DNA of 64,000 nt from Chiridota heheva (taxonomy: Eukaryota > Echinodermata > Holothuroidea > Apodida > Chiridotidae). A program made the position numbers and the translations under genes. Location of the stretch: positions 787,001 to 851,000 of the forward strand of contig JAIGNY010001834.1 of NCBI GenBank assembly GCA_020152595.1, read 5' to 3'. Shown in pieces: positions 24,061 through 34,030 of this stretch (the stretch's first letter is position 1; each line of letters opens with the position of its first letter). The notes under the pieces were generated by a model. It was not told the DNA's origin and did not search any database. It saw nothing but the letters and a program-made list of their open reading frames with translations.

Positions 24061-24349
24061 TATATTATATGAAATTTTATAAGATTTATATAGCAATATA
24101 TATATCAAGGTGAAAAAATGTGTTCCAAAATTTTCTTTGAAGAAAAATGTACAGCCACCACTGAAATCAAGTGAGATAACTACATAAAATTTCCAAAAAA
24201 AATATTCTATGATTGATTTATGTTCACGTTTGTTACTGCATAATGTATAATGCAAATTAGGGGTGTGTCCCTTCTCATCCAATCACATTGCGAAAACAAA
24301 CATGAATATACATGAACATACTTTTAACAAATTGTCTAATTTTATCCAG

Positions 24350-24526
24350 ATGTATGGCCGAATCCCACGTGACGATCCACACTGCTTCAAGACCAAACAG
24401 ATCTGTCGGACTATCATGAATATCACAGCCCCACCGCCAGTAGCTGGCACAATATCCCTGCACCTGTACCGAGCAGCTTTTATTTTTCTACTAATTGCCA
24501 TTGTCTATTTTTTTGTACTTTACTGA
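24350..24526 (+). CDS. FDFT1: Squalene synthase last exon with membrane anchor
   Basis: 58 codons and TGA. It starts MYGRIPRDDPHCFKTKQICR, corresponding to the IYHRIPDSDP segment in human, followed by a proline-rich linker (ITAPPPVAG). It ends with a hydrophobic stretch (LYRAAFIFLLIAIVYFFVLY), the predicted ER membrane anchor. The protein stops directly at the end of this segment, whereas human FDFT1 continues for about 25 residues, so this version looks like a minimal tail anchor. The acceptor is tttatccag. Confidence 0.93.
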   Translation: MYGRIPRDDPHCFKTKQICRTIMNITAPPPVAGTISLHLYRAAFIFLLIAIVYFFVLY

Positions 24527-25000
24527 AACAATGGTGCTGACTTGTGTTTAATATTTATTATTTTTTACTCAAAAGTGTATTAGGGTTAAGTGTATGCTGA
24601 CAGTGTGTGTAAGGATGGGGTTGGAATTAAATACAAAATTTCCCATGGTTCTGAATCATGGTGTTGAATACTGCCCATGAAAAATAGTGACAGAAATAAT
24701 ATTAATGCAGTGAATACATCTTTATATGCTTCCCTCTTTTGCAATTTAATGTACTTTCATTGCACCATCACATAGGGGGCATTTTTAGAGCACATATTTA
24801 CCACATATACTGTTGCTTACTCAAGAAATCTAAAACAATAAATACAAAATGTTAATGACATTTTTTTCTTCCCACGATTTCCTCGTGGCTCTAACCGCTG
24901 GAACCATATTGTTTGTTCCAACTCTATGTAAGGAGTACTCCCTAGGATAAAGCTATGCCATGATTTTTGGGGTCTGTAGATATCAGGCTTTTTCACACTA
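24527..25000. other. FDFT1 3' flank
   Basis: Probably 3' UTR followed by intergenic DNA. Apart from the two candidate poly(A) hexamers nothing is recognised. Confidence 0.5.
24626..24842 (+). promoter_or_regulatory. Candidate FDFT1 poly(A) signals
   Basis: An ATTAAA lies at 24626-24631, about 100 bp after the stop codon, and an AATAAA at 24837-24842, about 310 bp after it. Either could end the transcript. The choice cannot be made from sequence alone in such AT-rich DNA. Confidence 0.3.
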
Positions 25001-25560
25001 TGGAAAAATTTTGTGTTGGAAGAGGACTTTAAAAGAAACAAAACTGTGAGGAAACTCTTTGAAAATGGTATTTCATTAAGGGAGATATTCAAGTCTAAAG
25101 GTTAGTATCATTTGTGTAGAAACGACTGAAATCAGACTAGTTGTAATGTCATAGCCTTATATTCCTCAAAGTCTTTGAATTCTATCATATGGCACAAAAA
25201 TCGTGGGATATGTCAAAAAAGTAGTAAAACTGATTTCTATGAAGGGTGTTTATAATATACCACCTAAAGAAAGTTAAAGGAAATATAATTTGAATATTGT
25301 TTCTTTAATACATTAACAGTTATTAAGAATGTGATGGTGAAGGCGCCAACCTTCCATAGTAGACTTACTACACCATTCATTTCTACACAGATAATACAGA
25401 GATTTAAACTTGAATATCTCCTGAACAAAATAAGATTTTTGAACGCTTTCTTCACCATTTTGTTTCTTTTGAAGTCCTCTTTTATATGCTTGACCATATA
25501 TTGAACCAATCCTTTAAAAGCACTTAGAAACATAATGAGAAATTTAAAGTAAAGTTGTAT
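25001..25560. mobile_element. MITE-like repeat family B, near-full copy
   Basis: The left arm has AGAGGACTTTAAAAGAAACA and GTGTAGAAACGACTGAAATC. The right arm carries the complement pattern (TTTCTTTTGAAGTCCTCTTT). The pieces recur inverted at 55860-56350 and singly at 12165-12360. No coding capacity. Confidence 0.7.
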
Positions 25561-25984
25561 TGGTTTGCATGGCAGATTAACCCCTAGATATCTATTTGGA
25601 TTTAAATTGGATATTAGTTTGTTTGCTAATTTGTTGTTTGTTTTTTAAATAAGAAGACATGAACTTGCAACTTCTCTTACAAACTGAATGTTTTTAAAGT
25701 TATGAAACTTTTGAGCTGAAAAGGAGATTTGGGCCAAATGAATTTACCTTGATACCTGATTGAATGTCTTGTGGTGGTCCTGTGCCTCATTGCTTAAATT
25801 ATTAGATGTCATTTTGTGTTTATTTTCTTGTTTTTTATATAGAAGAGGCTGTAAAAACTGGGGCATTTCTTCAAAAGAAAATGTAGTTTATATGAGTGAT
25901 AGTGTTAGTGTTAGTTACATGTGAATATTTGCATTACAGTTGTTACAAGGAATATGCCTGTGAATGGCCATTTTCATATTTATT

Positions 25985-26190
25985 ATAGAGGAATGGTAAA
26001 GAAACAATTTGGTGAAAAAAGCCATGTTGATAACTTATTCCATAATAGGAGTTATTACATTTCAACTGAAGGTCTTACCCATGTTTTGAAAAGAAGTGAC
26101 CAGTGCAATATTCAGTGTGATGATGTCATAATTGCAAAGCCAAGATTATGTTTATATTTTCCTTTAAAATCAATTATATTATTGGAAACA
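25985..26190. repeat. Half-copy of the 4457-4951 MITE
   Basis: GTTGATAACTTATTCC, GAGTTATTACATTTCAACTG and GTGATGATGTCATAATTGCA match, in order, one arm of the element at 4457-4951. Confidence 0.7.
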
Positions 26191-26800
26191 TTCTTGTTTG
26201 ATCGTTGAGATAGGGTATAGCATGCACTTTGATCATTGAGATAGGGTATAACATGCACTTTAATCGTTCAACTTGCAGGCCTCCCGGTAAACCTTTAAAA
26301 ACCTTTAAAACCTTTAAAAATCTTTATTGACAAATTGAACCTTTATTCCTTTCAAAATAACCTTTAAAACCTTTAAAAACTTTTATTTTCAAAGTTAAGT
26401 AAGGTAAATGATTTGAGTGCCAAGGTTTTAGCTTCATTGGTAAGTATACACATCCATTTAATAGCATATCTGTTCTCAACACACATTTAAAAAGTAGCAG
26501 GACCAAAATAAAATTTCCAGCTTCACGTAAGTAATGGACTTTTGGCGCCATCAACTGCCTTTTGCCCCAGAATATGCTCATTGTATGAAAATTTATTCCA
26601 TGAGTTAACCTTTATAAACCTTTTTATTTAAATCCAAAACCTTTAAAAACCTTTATTTCAACTTTTCCAACCTTTAAAAAAAGCTTTATTTAAAAAAAGA
26701 GTCACTAGGAGGCCTGTCGTTGAGATAAGGTATAACATGCACTTTGATCGTTGAAGTAGGGTATAACGTGCACCTTGATCGTTGAAGTAGGATATAACGT
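26190..26800. repeat. ~32-bp tandem repeat interrupted by a MITE
   Basis: Copies of GATCGTTGAGATAGGGTATA followed by ACATGCACTTT lie at 26190-26275 and resume at 26719-26800 (TCGTTGAGATAAGGTATAAC). The element at 26276-26718 sits between them. Confidence 0.8.
26276..26718. mobile_element. MITE 'CAGGCCTCC' copy 2
   Basis: It begins CAGGCCTCCCGGTAAACC and ends AGTCACTAGGAGGCCTG, which is an inverted CAGGCCTCC. It matches the copy at 8941-9374 along its whole length in the same orientation. Confidence 0.88.
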
Positions 26801-26935
26801 ACTTCTGCTTTGATGTTCGGTGTATCTGTTTGCACTGCTGTAGAAAAATGGGTTAGACCTGACAGAGGCTGGAACCGCTACCTCCACAGCATCTCAGTTG
26901 TGCACTCTACCAACTATGCTACCTACTCCCTAACA
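26800..26935 (-). repeat. Truncated tRNA-derived SINE (family of 36820-37145)
   Basis: Read on the minus strand, GGGAGTAGGTAGCATAGTTG begins a tRNA-like head. The inner part shares AGGTCTAACC and CAAAGCAGAAGTACGT with the fuller copy at 36820-37145. Confidence 0.6.
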
Positions 26936-27179
26936 AACAAAACGACAAAAAGAGCTGAGAATAAAGTAATTAATTTGAAGTCTTATTTCGTTCAGGATGT
27001 TTCAAGTTTCAAATATGTAGCAGAATTTGTTGTATCTACACAGGAAGAGTGATGTCACACACTAACTTTCTTAAACTGATGTATTTTGTGACATTTTTTT
27101 TTAAATTTTGCACCAGTTGAAAGAGCCATTTTAACAGATAGTATTTTATGGGTATGATTTTATTCCTTATGGTTTTCTG

Positions 27180-27745
27180 ATAATAATGGTTAATTTGAAT
27201 ATTAGTTAATTTGAATAATAATGGTCAATTTGAATAATAATGGTTAATTTGAATGATAATGGTCAATTTGAATAATAATGGTTAATTTGAATGATAATGG
27301 TTAATTTGAATAATAACGGTTAATTTGAATAATAATGGTCAATTTGAATAATTTGGTCAATTTGAATAATGATGCTTAATTTGAATGAGAATGTTGTCAA
27401 TTTGAATTATTTGGTTAATTTTAATTCAGAATGGTTAATTTGAATAATTTGGTTAATTTGAATAATAATGGTTAATTTGAATAATTTTGTCAATTTGAAT
27501 ATTAATAATAGTTAATTTGAATAATAATAATTGTTGATTTAAATAATAATAATAATGGTTAATCTGAATAATAATGGTTAAATTGAATAATTTGAATAAT
27601 AATGGTTAATTTGAATAAGAATGTTTAATTTGAATAATAATGGTTAATTTTAATAATAATGGTTAATTTTAATAATAATGGTTAATTTGGTTAATTTGAA
27701 TAATAATGGTTAATTTGAATAATTTGGTTAATTTTAATAACTTCT
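27180..27745. repeat. AT-rich ~20-bp tandem array
   Basis: Around 27 degenerate copies of AATAATAATGGTTAATTTGA with variants ggtcaatttg and aatttggtt. Intergenic. Confidence 0.9.
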
Positions 27746-28202
27746 TCATATTCTCTTTAATATTTCAAAATTAACCCAGAAATAAGGATCAAGATTTTCA
27801 AAGCATCGGTTTTTAAAGCATTGGTTTTGATAACAATGTTATGTATAGATGATGCACTTAGTGTGGCTACTGTGCTCCTAAAGCTTGCAAAGTTCATTTA
27901 CTGTATATACAAAAGCGTATCATTATATTTATGTTTTATATGTTGGGTTGAGCAGCAGGTGTGTTTTTCGCAAAGAATGTGCAATTAGTTTTTAGTTCCT
28001 TTTGATATTTAATGTTGGTTTTTGTTTTCAAATCCTATATGAGATAGATATTGATACTTTATTAGCAAAGCATGATTTAGAGTTCAGAAAGTTCCTTTTG
28101 TAAATTATTGATAGATATTAATTTAAGCTTAAAGCAAAAGAATTTAATTTAATCATTTGCCTGTATAAATAACATAGAAAGACAGACATTATTTATATTA
28201 TT
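27746..28202. other. Intergenic DNA, nothing recognised
   Basis: AT-rich, no repeats or coding signal identified. Confidence 0.4.
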
Positions 28203-28715
28203 AAAGGAATATTCAGATGAATTTTCATGTTCACTTATGTGATAGGTGGTTAAAGGAACAAATTGGTGAAAAAACCATGTTAGTATCAGTTATGCCATTT
28301 AGGGAATATACTTTCATTTCAAAAATGTCATTAAGATGTGACTAATAAGTGACCAATGCAGTATACAGTGTGATGTCATACTTACAAATTGAAGATCATT
28401 GTATTTCTATATCTATTTAGAGTGAAGCATGTCCCTGTAAAGTGCATGCTAGACAGCAACAGTTCGGTAATTAGACCCAAAAAAAATTTCAATAATTTAG
28501 AAAGGGGTAGCTTATTTCCAAAGAAATACATCAAATAGTCTTGAAGTATGACATGACATTGCACTGCACTGGTCACTTTAGAACACACTGATGAAATCTT
28601 TGAAATGCAATAAACTCTAAACGGGATAAGATATCATCATTGTTTTTCACTGATTTATTTCTGTAATAGTGCAATATGGAAATGAAAATTGGGAATATTC
28701 CCTCAACGAAGGTTT
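28203..28715. mobile_element. MITE with AAAGGAATATTC ends
   Basis: Left end TAAAGGAATATTCAGATGAA; right end is the complement of GGGAATATTCCCAATTTTCA. Internal blocks include AGTGACCAATGCAGTATACA and GTGATGTCATACTTACAAAT. Related elements are at 58796-59364 and 60650-61257. Confidence 0.7.
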
Positions 28716-29417
28716 GCTTTGACATAATAGTCCAGCAGATTATAGAAGAATTTTGACACAAATTGTGCACTTTTCCTGAAAAGTGTAAAAATTAATATCA
28801 TTATAGAGTTGAATCTGCTGAATAATTCTGACCTACGCGATTTTTTCTAAAATGGCCGCCAAATTGAAAATGACTGCCGACTAATGAAATAATGATCTTT
28901 TGAAATTGTGAACTGTACTAAACAAAAAATAAAGAGCTGTATCCCATCAATGTTACATCTGATACATTTGTTTGTCTTTATTCTACCTTAAAGTTAAATT
29001 TTGAACCATTTCAAAATTTCCGCCAAATTAAAGATGGCAATTATTTAACAAAATGGCCGCCATTTTAGCAAAAATAAATTCAAGTTACAAAAGAACATCC
29101 CTATATTCATGATACAAGTGAATTTCTGTACTAAATTTCAGTTTGATTCATGTACCAGATTATCAGGGGACAAAAACAAAGGATTTCAGTAACCAATATG
29201 GCTGAAAATTCAAAATGGGGTGTACTTGATGCAAAACAGTTTATGAAACTTTTTTTCCCTCCAATGTTTTGACATTAGTAACTAGCTAAAAAAAAAAAAA
29301 AACAAATTGTATGCCATCAATATTGCCTTCTGGTGTAGTTTTTACCTATATTCTACCTCAAAGCTAAAATGTTAGCACTTTCAAAATGGCTGCCTAATCT
29401 AAAATAGCTGCCACTTT
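28716..29417. repeat. Scattered AATGGCCGCC-type motifs, possible transposon flank
   Basis: AAATGGCCGCCAAATTGAAAATG-like blocks (read in pieces) recur inverted at 34440-34660 (GGCGGCCATTTTTGATTTGG). They may be degraded terminal arms of the element that carries the pseudogene at 30310-33675. Confidence 0.4.
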
Positions 29418-29672
29418 AACAACTATGGCCGCCATTTAAGCAACTATGGCCGCCATTTTAGCAACTATGGCCGCCATTTTAGCAAATATGGCCGCCATTT
29501 TAGCAAATATGGCCGCCATTTTAGCAAATATGGCCGCCATTTTAGCAAATATGGCCGCCATTTTAGAAAATATGGCCGCCATTTTAGCAAATATGGCCTC
29601 CATTTTAGCAAATATGGCCGCCATTTTAGCAAATATGGCCGCCATTTTAGCAAATATGGCCGCCATTTGTAA
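29418..29672. repeat. 21-bp array of ATGGCCGCCATTTTAGCAAA
   Basis: Twelve units, eleven with an intact GCCGCCATTT. Because 21 is a multiple of three, several frames on both strands stay open; this is not evidence of a protein. Confidence 0.95.
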
Positions 29673-30309
29673 AATGAACGCCATTTCAGCAATTATTGCT
29701 GCTATTTTAACAAACAAGAATTCAAATTGCATTTGATCATGTACTAGATTTTCAGTTCGGTTTATAAAGCAGCTTATTAGTGGACATATGATACTATGTG
29801 TAGTTTCAATATGACTGCACATTCAAAATGGCTGTTATTTTATACAAGAGTTGGGTGCTTTTTCGGCCTAATATATTCTATGAAATGCTAATTTGCAAAA
29901 AACAATGTTAGTATAATACTGTACTAGTTTAGAGAGATGAAAAGCGACCAATACCTAGCTGTCTGACATGCAGTTCCAGGAAACAATTTTCTGCACAAAT
30001 GGAATTGCATTCAGTCTCCTTCCATTTGCAATATGATGTTATAATACCAGAACAGTCTTGTCATATCTTCGACATCTTCTTGTTCTTATCTTTGAGAAGT
30101 TCCTGTATTGACTTTACAGAGCTAGTTTTATTGTACTTTTTATAATAATTCAGGTTTTGCAACATCTTTGTGTCAAGAACCAACAGGTCACCAGATTTTC
30201 TTTAAACGGGTTACCCATTTCTTCTATTGTGTGACATAATGCTTTCACGTGCTTGGTGAAATTAGCTCCCTTGCCTTCACTTGCTCATGATGTTTCAGGT
30301 TTGGTCCTT
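29673..30309. other. Intergenic DNA, nothing recognised
   Basis: No coding segments or repeats seen between the 21-bp array and the pseudogene. Confidence 0.4.
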
Positions 30310-33300
30310 TTGCTTGTTTCATTTAAATTTTCTCCATGGACTCATCGAATTCTCCAATAACACGTGCCTTTTCTGGCCCTGCTACCATCCAACACGTTAG
30401 CTGTGACGTATTTTCTGTGTGTCCTATTGCTCCACCATCCTCCTTTATGATCCTGTTGTTTTGCTCATGTGCTTGATCTATAGCAATTGAAGAAAATGCA
30501 TGTGTAGTTTTCTTAACCACAAATTTACCATCGTCAAACTCTGCTGAAACAGAAGGATGCTAAACTTTAAGGTTCATCATATCCCTTGTGTGAACTGGAA
30601 GCCAGCAGCTGTAGTCTGGTAGTGAGTGTGATCAAGGGCAAAAAAAACCCATGGCATCAGATTATCCAGAGCTTCAATGTAAAGCATGAAATTTGATTCA
30701 CGAAGTGATCTTACAAAGCATTGTACTTTTAATTTAAATTCTAGTGTTGTGAACCAGTAATGGAATTGTAGGCTTTCTTCTATTCTCCTGCTGCGCCAAG
30801 CATCAAATGTTTCTGGTTCTTGATCCTCTCCCGAATGCACAATGTACTCACTGTATGCTTTGTGCATTAATGTTTAGAGACTGCTGGCAGTTATCTGATG
30901 TGAATGTCTTGTTCTAGTTATATGTGATGCCTTAGGAAAAAAAATCGGCTGTTTCTGGTGTAGTTTTATTAGCCTCAAGAGGGCGCTTGTCCACCCACTA
31001 TCTTCTAACCAGTCTCCGAGTGTCTTCAAAGCAGCCATTTCAATATGGAGTCCTGCAAAAATAACTACCATCTTGTCCTCTCCATATGTATCTGGCCACG
31101 TCCATTGGACCTACTTTGCTAGTGCAAACAAAGGTTGATTATAAACAATAACTGAAACCTGTCCAGGATTCAGGAAGTCACCATTCCTCTTAACAACATT
31201 CATGTCATGCCGTATCATTGCAATGGAGTTTGCCTTTTCAGGAAATAAAGGTAGAAGACTGCTGATATCTACCGGAGTTTCAGGATCATTTTTTACTTTG
31301 CTGGAATGAAATGCTGCCCATGAGACCTCCATATTCTTTCGTCCCCATCCGTAGATGATACAGCATCTTTCACATGTTTTAACCACCTGAAATCATACAA
31401 ACATGACAACCTTAATGTTTCTTGAAAGGAAATTGATTGTAAGTAGTTTGAGTAAAAAGTTGACAAAGGTGTAGGAGAGTACAGGTTTTTCTCAATGTTT
31501 GTAGTTTTTGTCTTTTTGTAATCAACATATCTCATATAATAATTTGTTAATTTTGATGGAATTTGTGTATGTTTTTTTAATTATCTTCTACAGTGGTGAC
31601 TTTGATTTGGGTACATTGGATTGGGAAAGGATATAAATGAGCAGTACAGTATGGTTTATGAGATATTTGCAGGGACGCTCTTGAAATATACCAACGGAGT
31701 GTGTTCAGCAATGAATAATACATTGAAAAACAAAAACAAAAATTGATTTTCTGGAAGATGGAAATTACATAACTGATTACTGCTGTCAACAAAAGTGATG
31801 GAATGCCGGAAAAGAATTTAAAATGATCAATTTATGATTGTCAAGTTTATATAGTCACTGATGCAGGCTTCATAATAAAATACCATCTTCAAGCTGAGTT
31901 CAAATTTAAAAGCCATAAATAAAGTTGACGTCACAACATGATACTCACCTTTCTGCACCTTGAACAGCTACATCAATTTCTAAATGGGTGGGAGGGGGAC
32001 AAACACCAGCCTCATGAAATGTGGGTTCTTTCTTTTGTTATGATGCAGGCTCTATGCTGGTGTATTCTTCAGGGAGTGGGGTGATGTTCTTTGCTTGGCA
32101 TCACCTTCCTGAAAGTGTGTAATGCCTTGGTTCATGAACGTCCTTGGATGTGTGCTGAAAGAGTGATATTTCTGTTCCATGAAATGCCCCCTGTGCTGTT
32201 GTAGAACTTTGGTCGTGATCAATATTTTCTAGCACACTAAGGCCAAAACGAAGGTTTCCTGGACACACAACATGCTCTGCTTCAAACCTGGCACATATCT
32301 TGTTTCCTAATCTTTTGAAATAGATAACACTGTCATATGGTACAGACAAACTATATCATGTATTTTGTCTATGAATCCACGCTTACGGGTCTTGGCATGA
32401 ATGAAAAGTTCTACATAGATAGGTAGGGGTGGTTCACGATCTATATTTTGGCGATGGGAATTTGGTGATCCCTGACGATGGATCACTAGTACATTATACC
32501 GTAGAAGTTGAGACACTGTGAGCTTTACTTGGATATCTCTTGCTTGGCAGTTTTGGTTTTCAATGTTAGGACCACTTATAATTATTCCAACTAACGCAAC
32601 CAGGGACTGTGGGAAAAATTCTTGTTGACAATCATGTGTGAATGAACCATCAAATTGTGATGTCTTGTGCTTTTGCATATCTGTACGAACAATCTGAGCG
32701 GCCTTAGCCAGAACAATTGCTTCACTATCAGAATCCCCCTCACAAGCTTTTTAAAGAGCCAGTCCCATCATCTTTAAAGGCAAGTAGTACATCTCGACCA
32801 TGTTCGTAAGCACGAATGTCTGGGATATTGGCCAATATTCTTTCTTTAAGTTTTAGAATGTATACGGGTGAAGTTATCTTGTCCAAGTTGTTCAAGTCTT
32901 GATGTGTAGATTTGGGCAAGATCCGCCAATCTGAATACTGGTACCACTACGCTGTCTGCCTAAACCTCTTCAATGTCTGACAATTCTAAGTGCAATACCA
33001 TTTAATTGTTTAGCTATGTTATCCTTACTGTCATATTTCTGTTTTGTAATAAAGATTTGTCAAACAGTTGGAGTGATACATAGCATCTTGTGACATCATA
33101 TCACCAGCACTAAGCTTGGCTTAACAAAATAGTATCCTGCAGAACTAAGGCTGACATTTTAATATATTTTAAAAGTTGATGCCCTAGCAGATCTTGCGAT
33201 TTTTCTCCACAAAAGAAACATTTAGTCTGTGATGTACCAGCTGATTCACTACTACAGTGCGGGGTTACTTTCTTAGTTGGCTCTTCTCCTTCATTGCTAT

Positions 33301-33675
33301 TCTTGTGTGTTTTTAGCTGTCTTTTCCGCCCGTTTTAGTTTGGTGTTATTGAAGTTATCTTTCCAGGATTTGTGCCATTTAGCTCTACGAAACGCAAAGG
33401 TTGCAGGCAAATGTAAACCATCATCTAATCTGCTTAGGTCAATAGTCATTGCAAGACATTCCAGGTCATCGAATTGCTGAAGGTTATCTGCCAACGAGTA
33501 TATCCAACACCAACGTTGGTCCTTTTCAAATTAGCTGGGCATTCCAGGATATCTGATGATACTTCTTGGCATATAGTACATTTTCGCCAATCTATCATTT
33601 CTCCTGATGTATCTGAAGTTGTTTCAGATTTTGAGTGCAGCGTTGGGTATGTAAATTTGTATGATTTCGACATTG
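30310..33675 (-). pseudogene. Degraded copy of a repeat-associated invertebrate protein
   Basis: Minus-strand segments follow one another in a consistent order: WRKCTICQE and ECPANLKRTNVGVGY (33560-33600), DDGLHLPATFAFRRAKWH, TKCFFCGEKSQDLL, FDGSFTHDCQQEFFPQS, REPPLPIYVELFIHAKTRKR, ENIDHDQSSTTAQGAFHGTE, SIAMIRHDMNVVKRNGDFLN, FAGLHIEMAALKTLGDWLED, FSSIAIDQAHEQNN and EDGGAIGHTE (near 30450). From memory these blocks belong to one uncharacterised family present in many copies in cnidarian and deuterostome genomes. It opens with cysteine-rich motifs. Several frameshifts (for example near 33495 and 33300) and stops break it, so it is a pseudogene. Function unknown. Confidence 0.75.
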
Positions 33676-33834
33676 TAACTGTTTTGCTTTTGTACCACCA
33701 ACGGCTTTCAGTTTTGATCTAGTTCACTATATCTAAGGTAGTACTGTCTGGGGCAGATTAAATTGCATGAAGCAGCATAAAACTTGACCTTGAACTTGGG
33801 CTGAAATTGAGGAAAAGAGAATAACACCGAAACG

Positions 33835-34030
33835 TGAAAGCGTTTATCTAGCGTTTATCCAAAAATCGAATGCTTATCTAGCACGCAACGTTATATAGCA
33901 TTTTCTGGTTAATATGAATAGCCAAGTAACCTTTGTCTTACATTGGCTGTGGAAGCATGAAGTTTATTGATCTGTTGCGGATTATCAATATGTGAAATTT
34001 GCAAAAATGAGCGCCCTCAATTTTTGGTGC
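33835..34030. repeat. Dispersed repeat family C, copy 1
   Basis: GAAGTTTATTGATCTGTTG and AAAAATGAGCGCCCTCAATT recur in inverse orientation at 43050-43260. Part recurs at 52495-52550. Confidence 0.7.

Larger units (their letters stand above)
81..24526 (+). other. FDFT1: Gene span: squalene synthase, 3' seven coding exons (5' end outside window)
   Basis: Seven exons (81-178, 2186-2369, 4257-4385, 9452-9643, 11950-12126, 19046-19198, 24350-24526) join in one frame into 1110 nt, giving 369 residues plus a stop. Every junction has GT-AG ends. Squalene synthase condenses two farnesyl diphosphates head to head into presqualene diphosphate and then squalene, with NADPH, on the ER membrane. It is the first committed step of sterol synthesis. 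Visible hallmarks are DTVEDD (residues 47-52 of the partial protein), the [12 protein letters not shown] block (138 onward), NIIRDYLED (182-190), FNFCAIPE and MAIATLAACYNN, and a hydrophobic C-terminal segment. Human FDFT1 has 417 residues, so roughly 35-50 N-terminal residues lie to the left. Introns are 1.9-6.9 kb and full of repeats. All visible catalytic motifs are intact, so the gene looks functional. Confidence 0.97.

Noticed and set aside
29436-29822. Open readings on both strands of MAAI-type repeats
   Set aside because: The period of 21 bp is divisible by three, so frames stay open by arithmetic; no gene signal.
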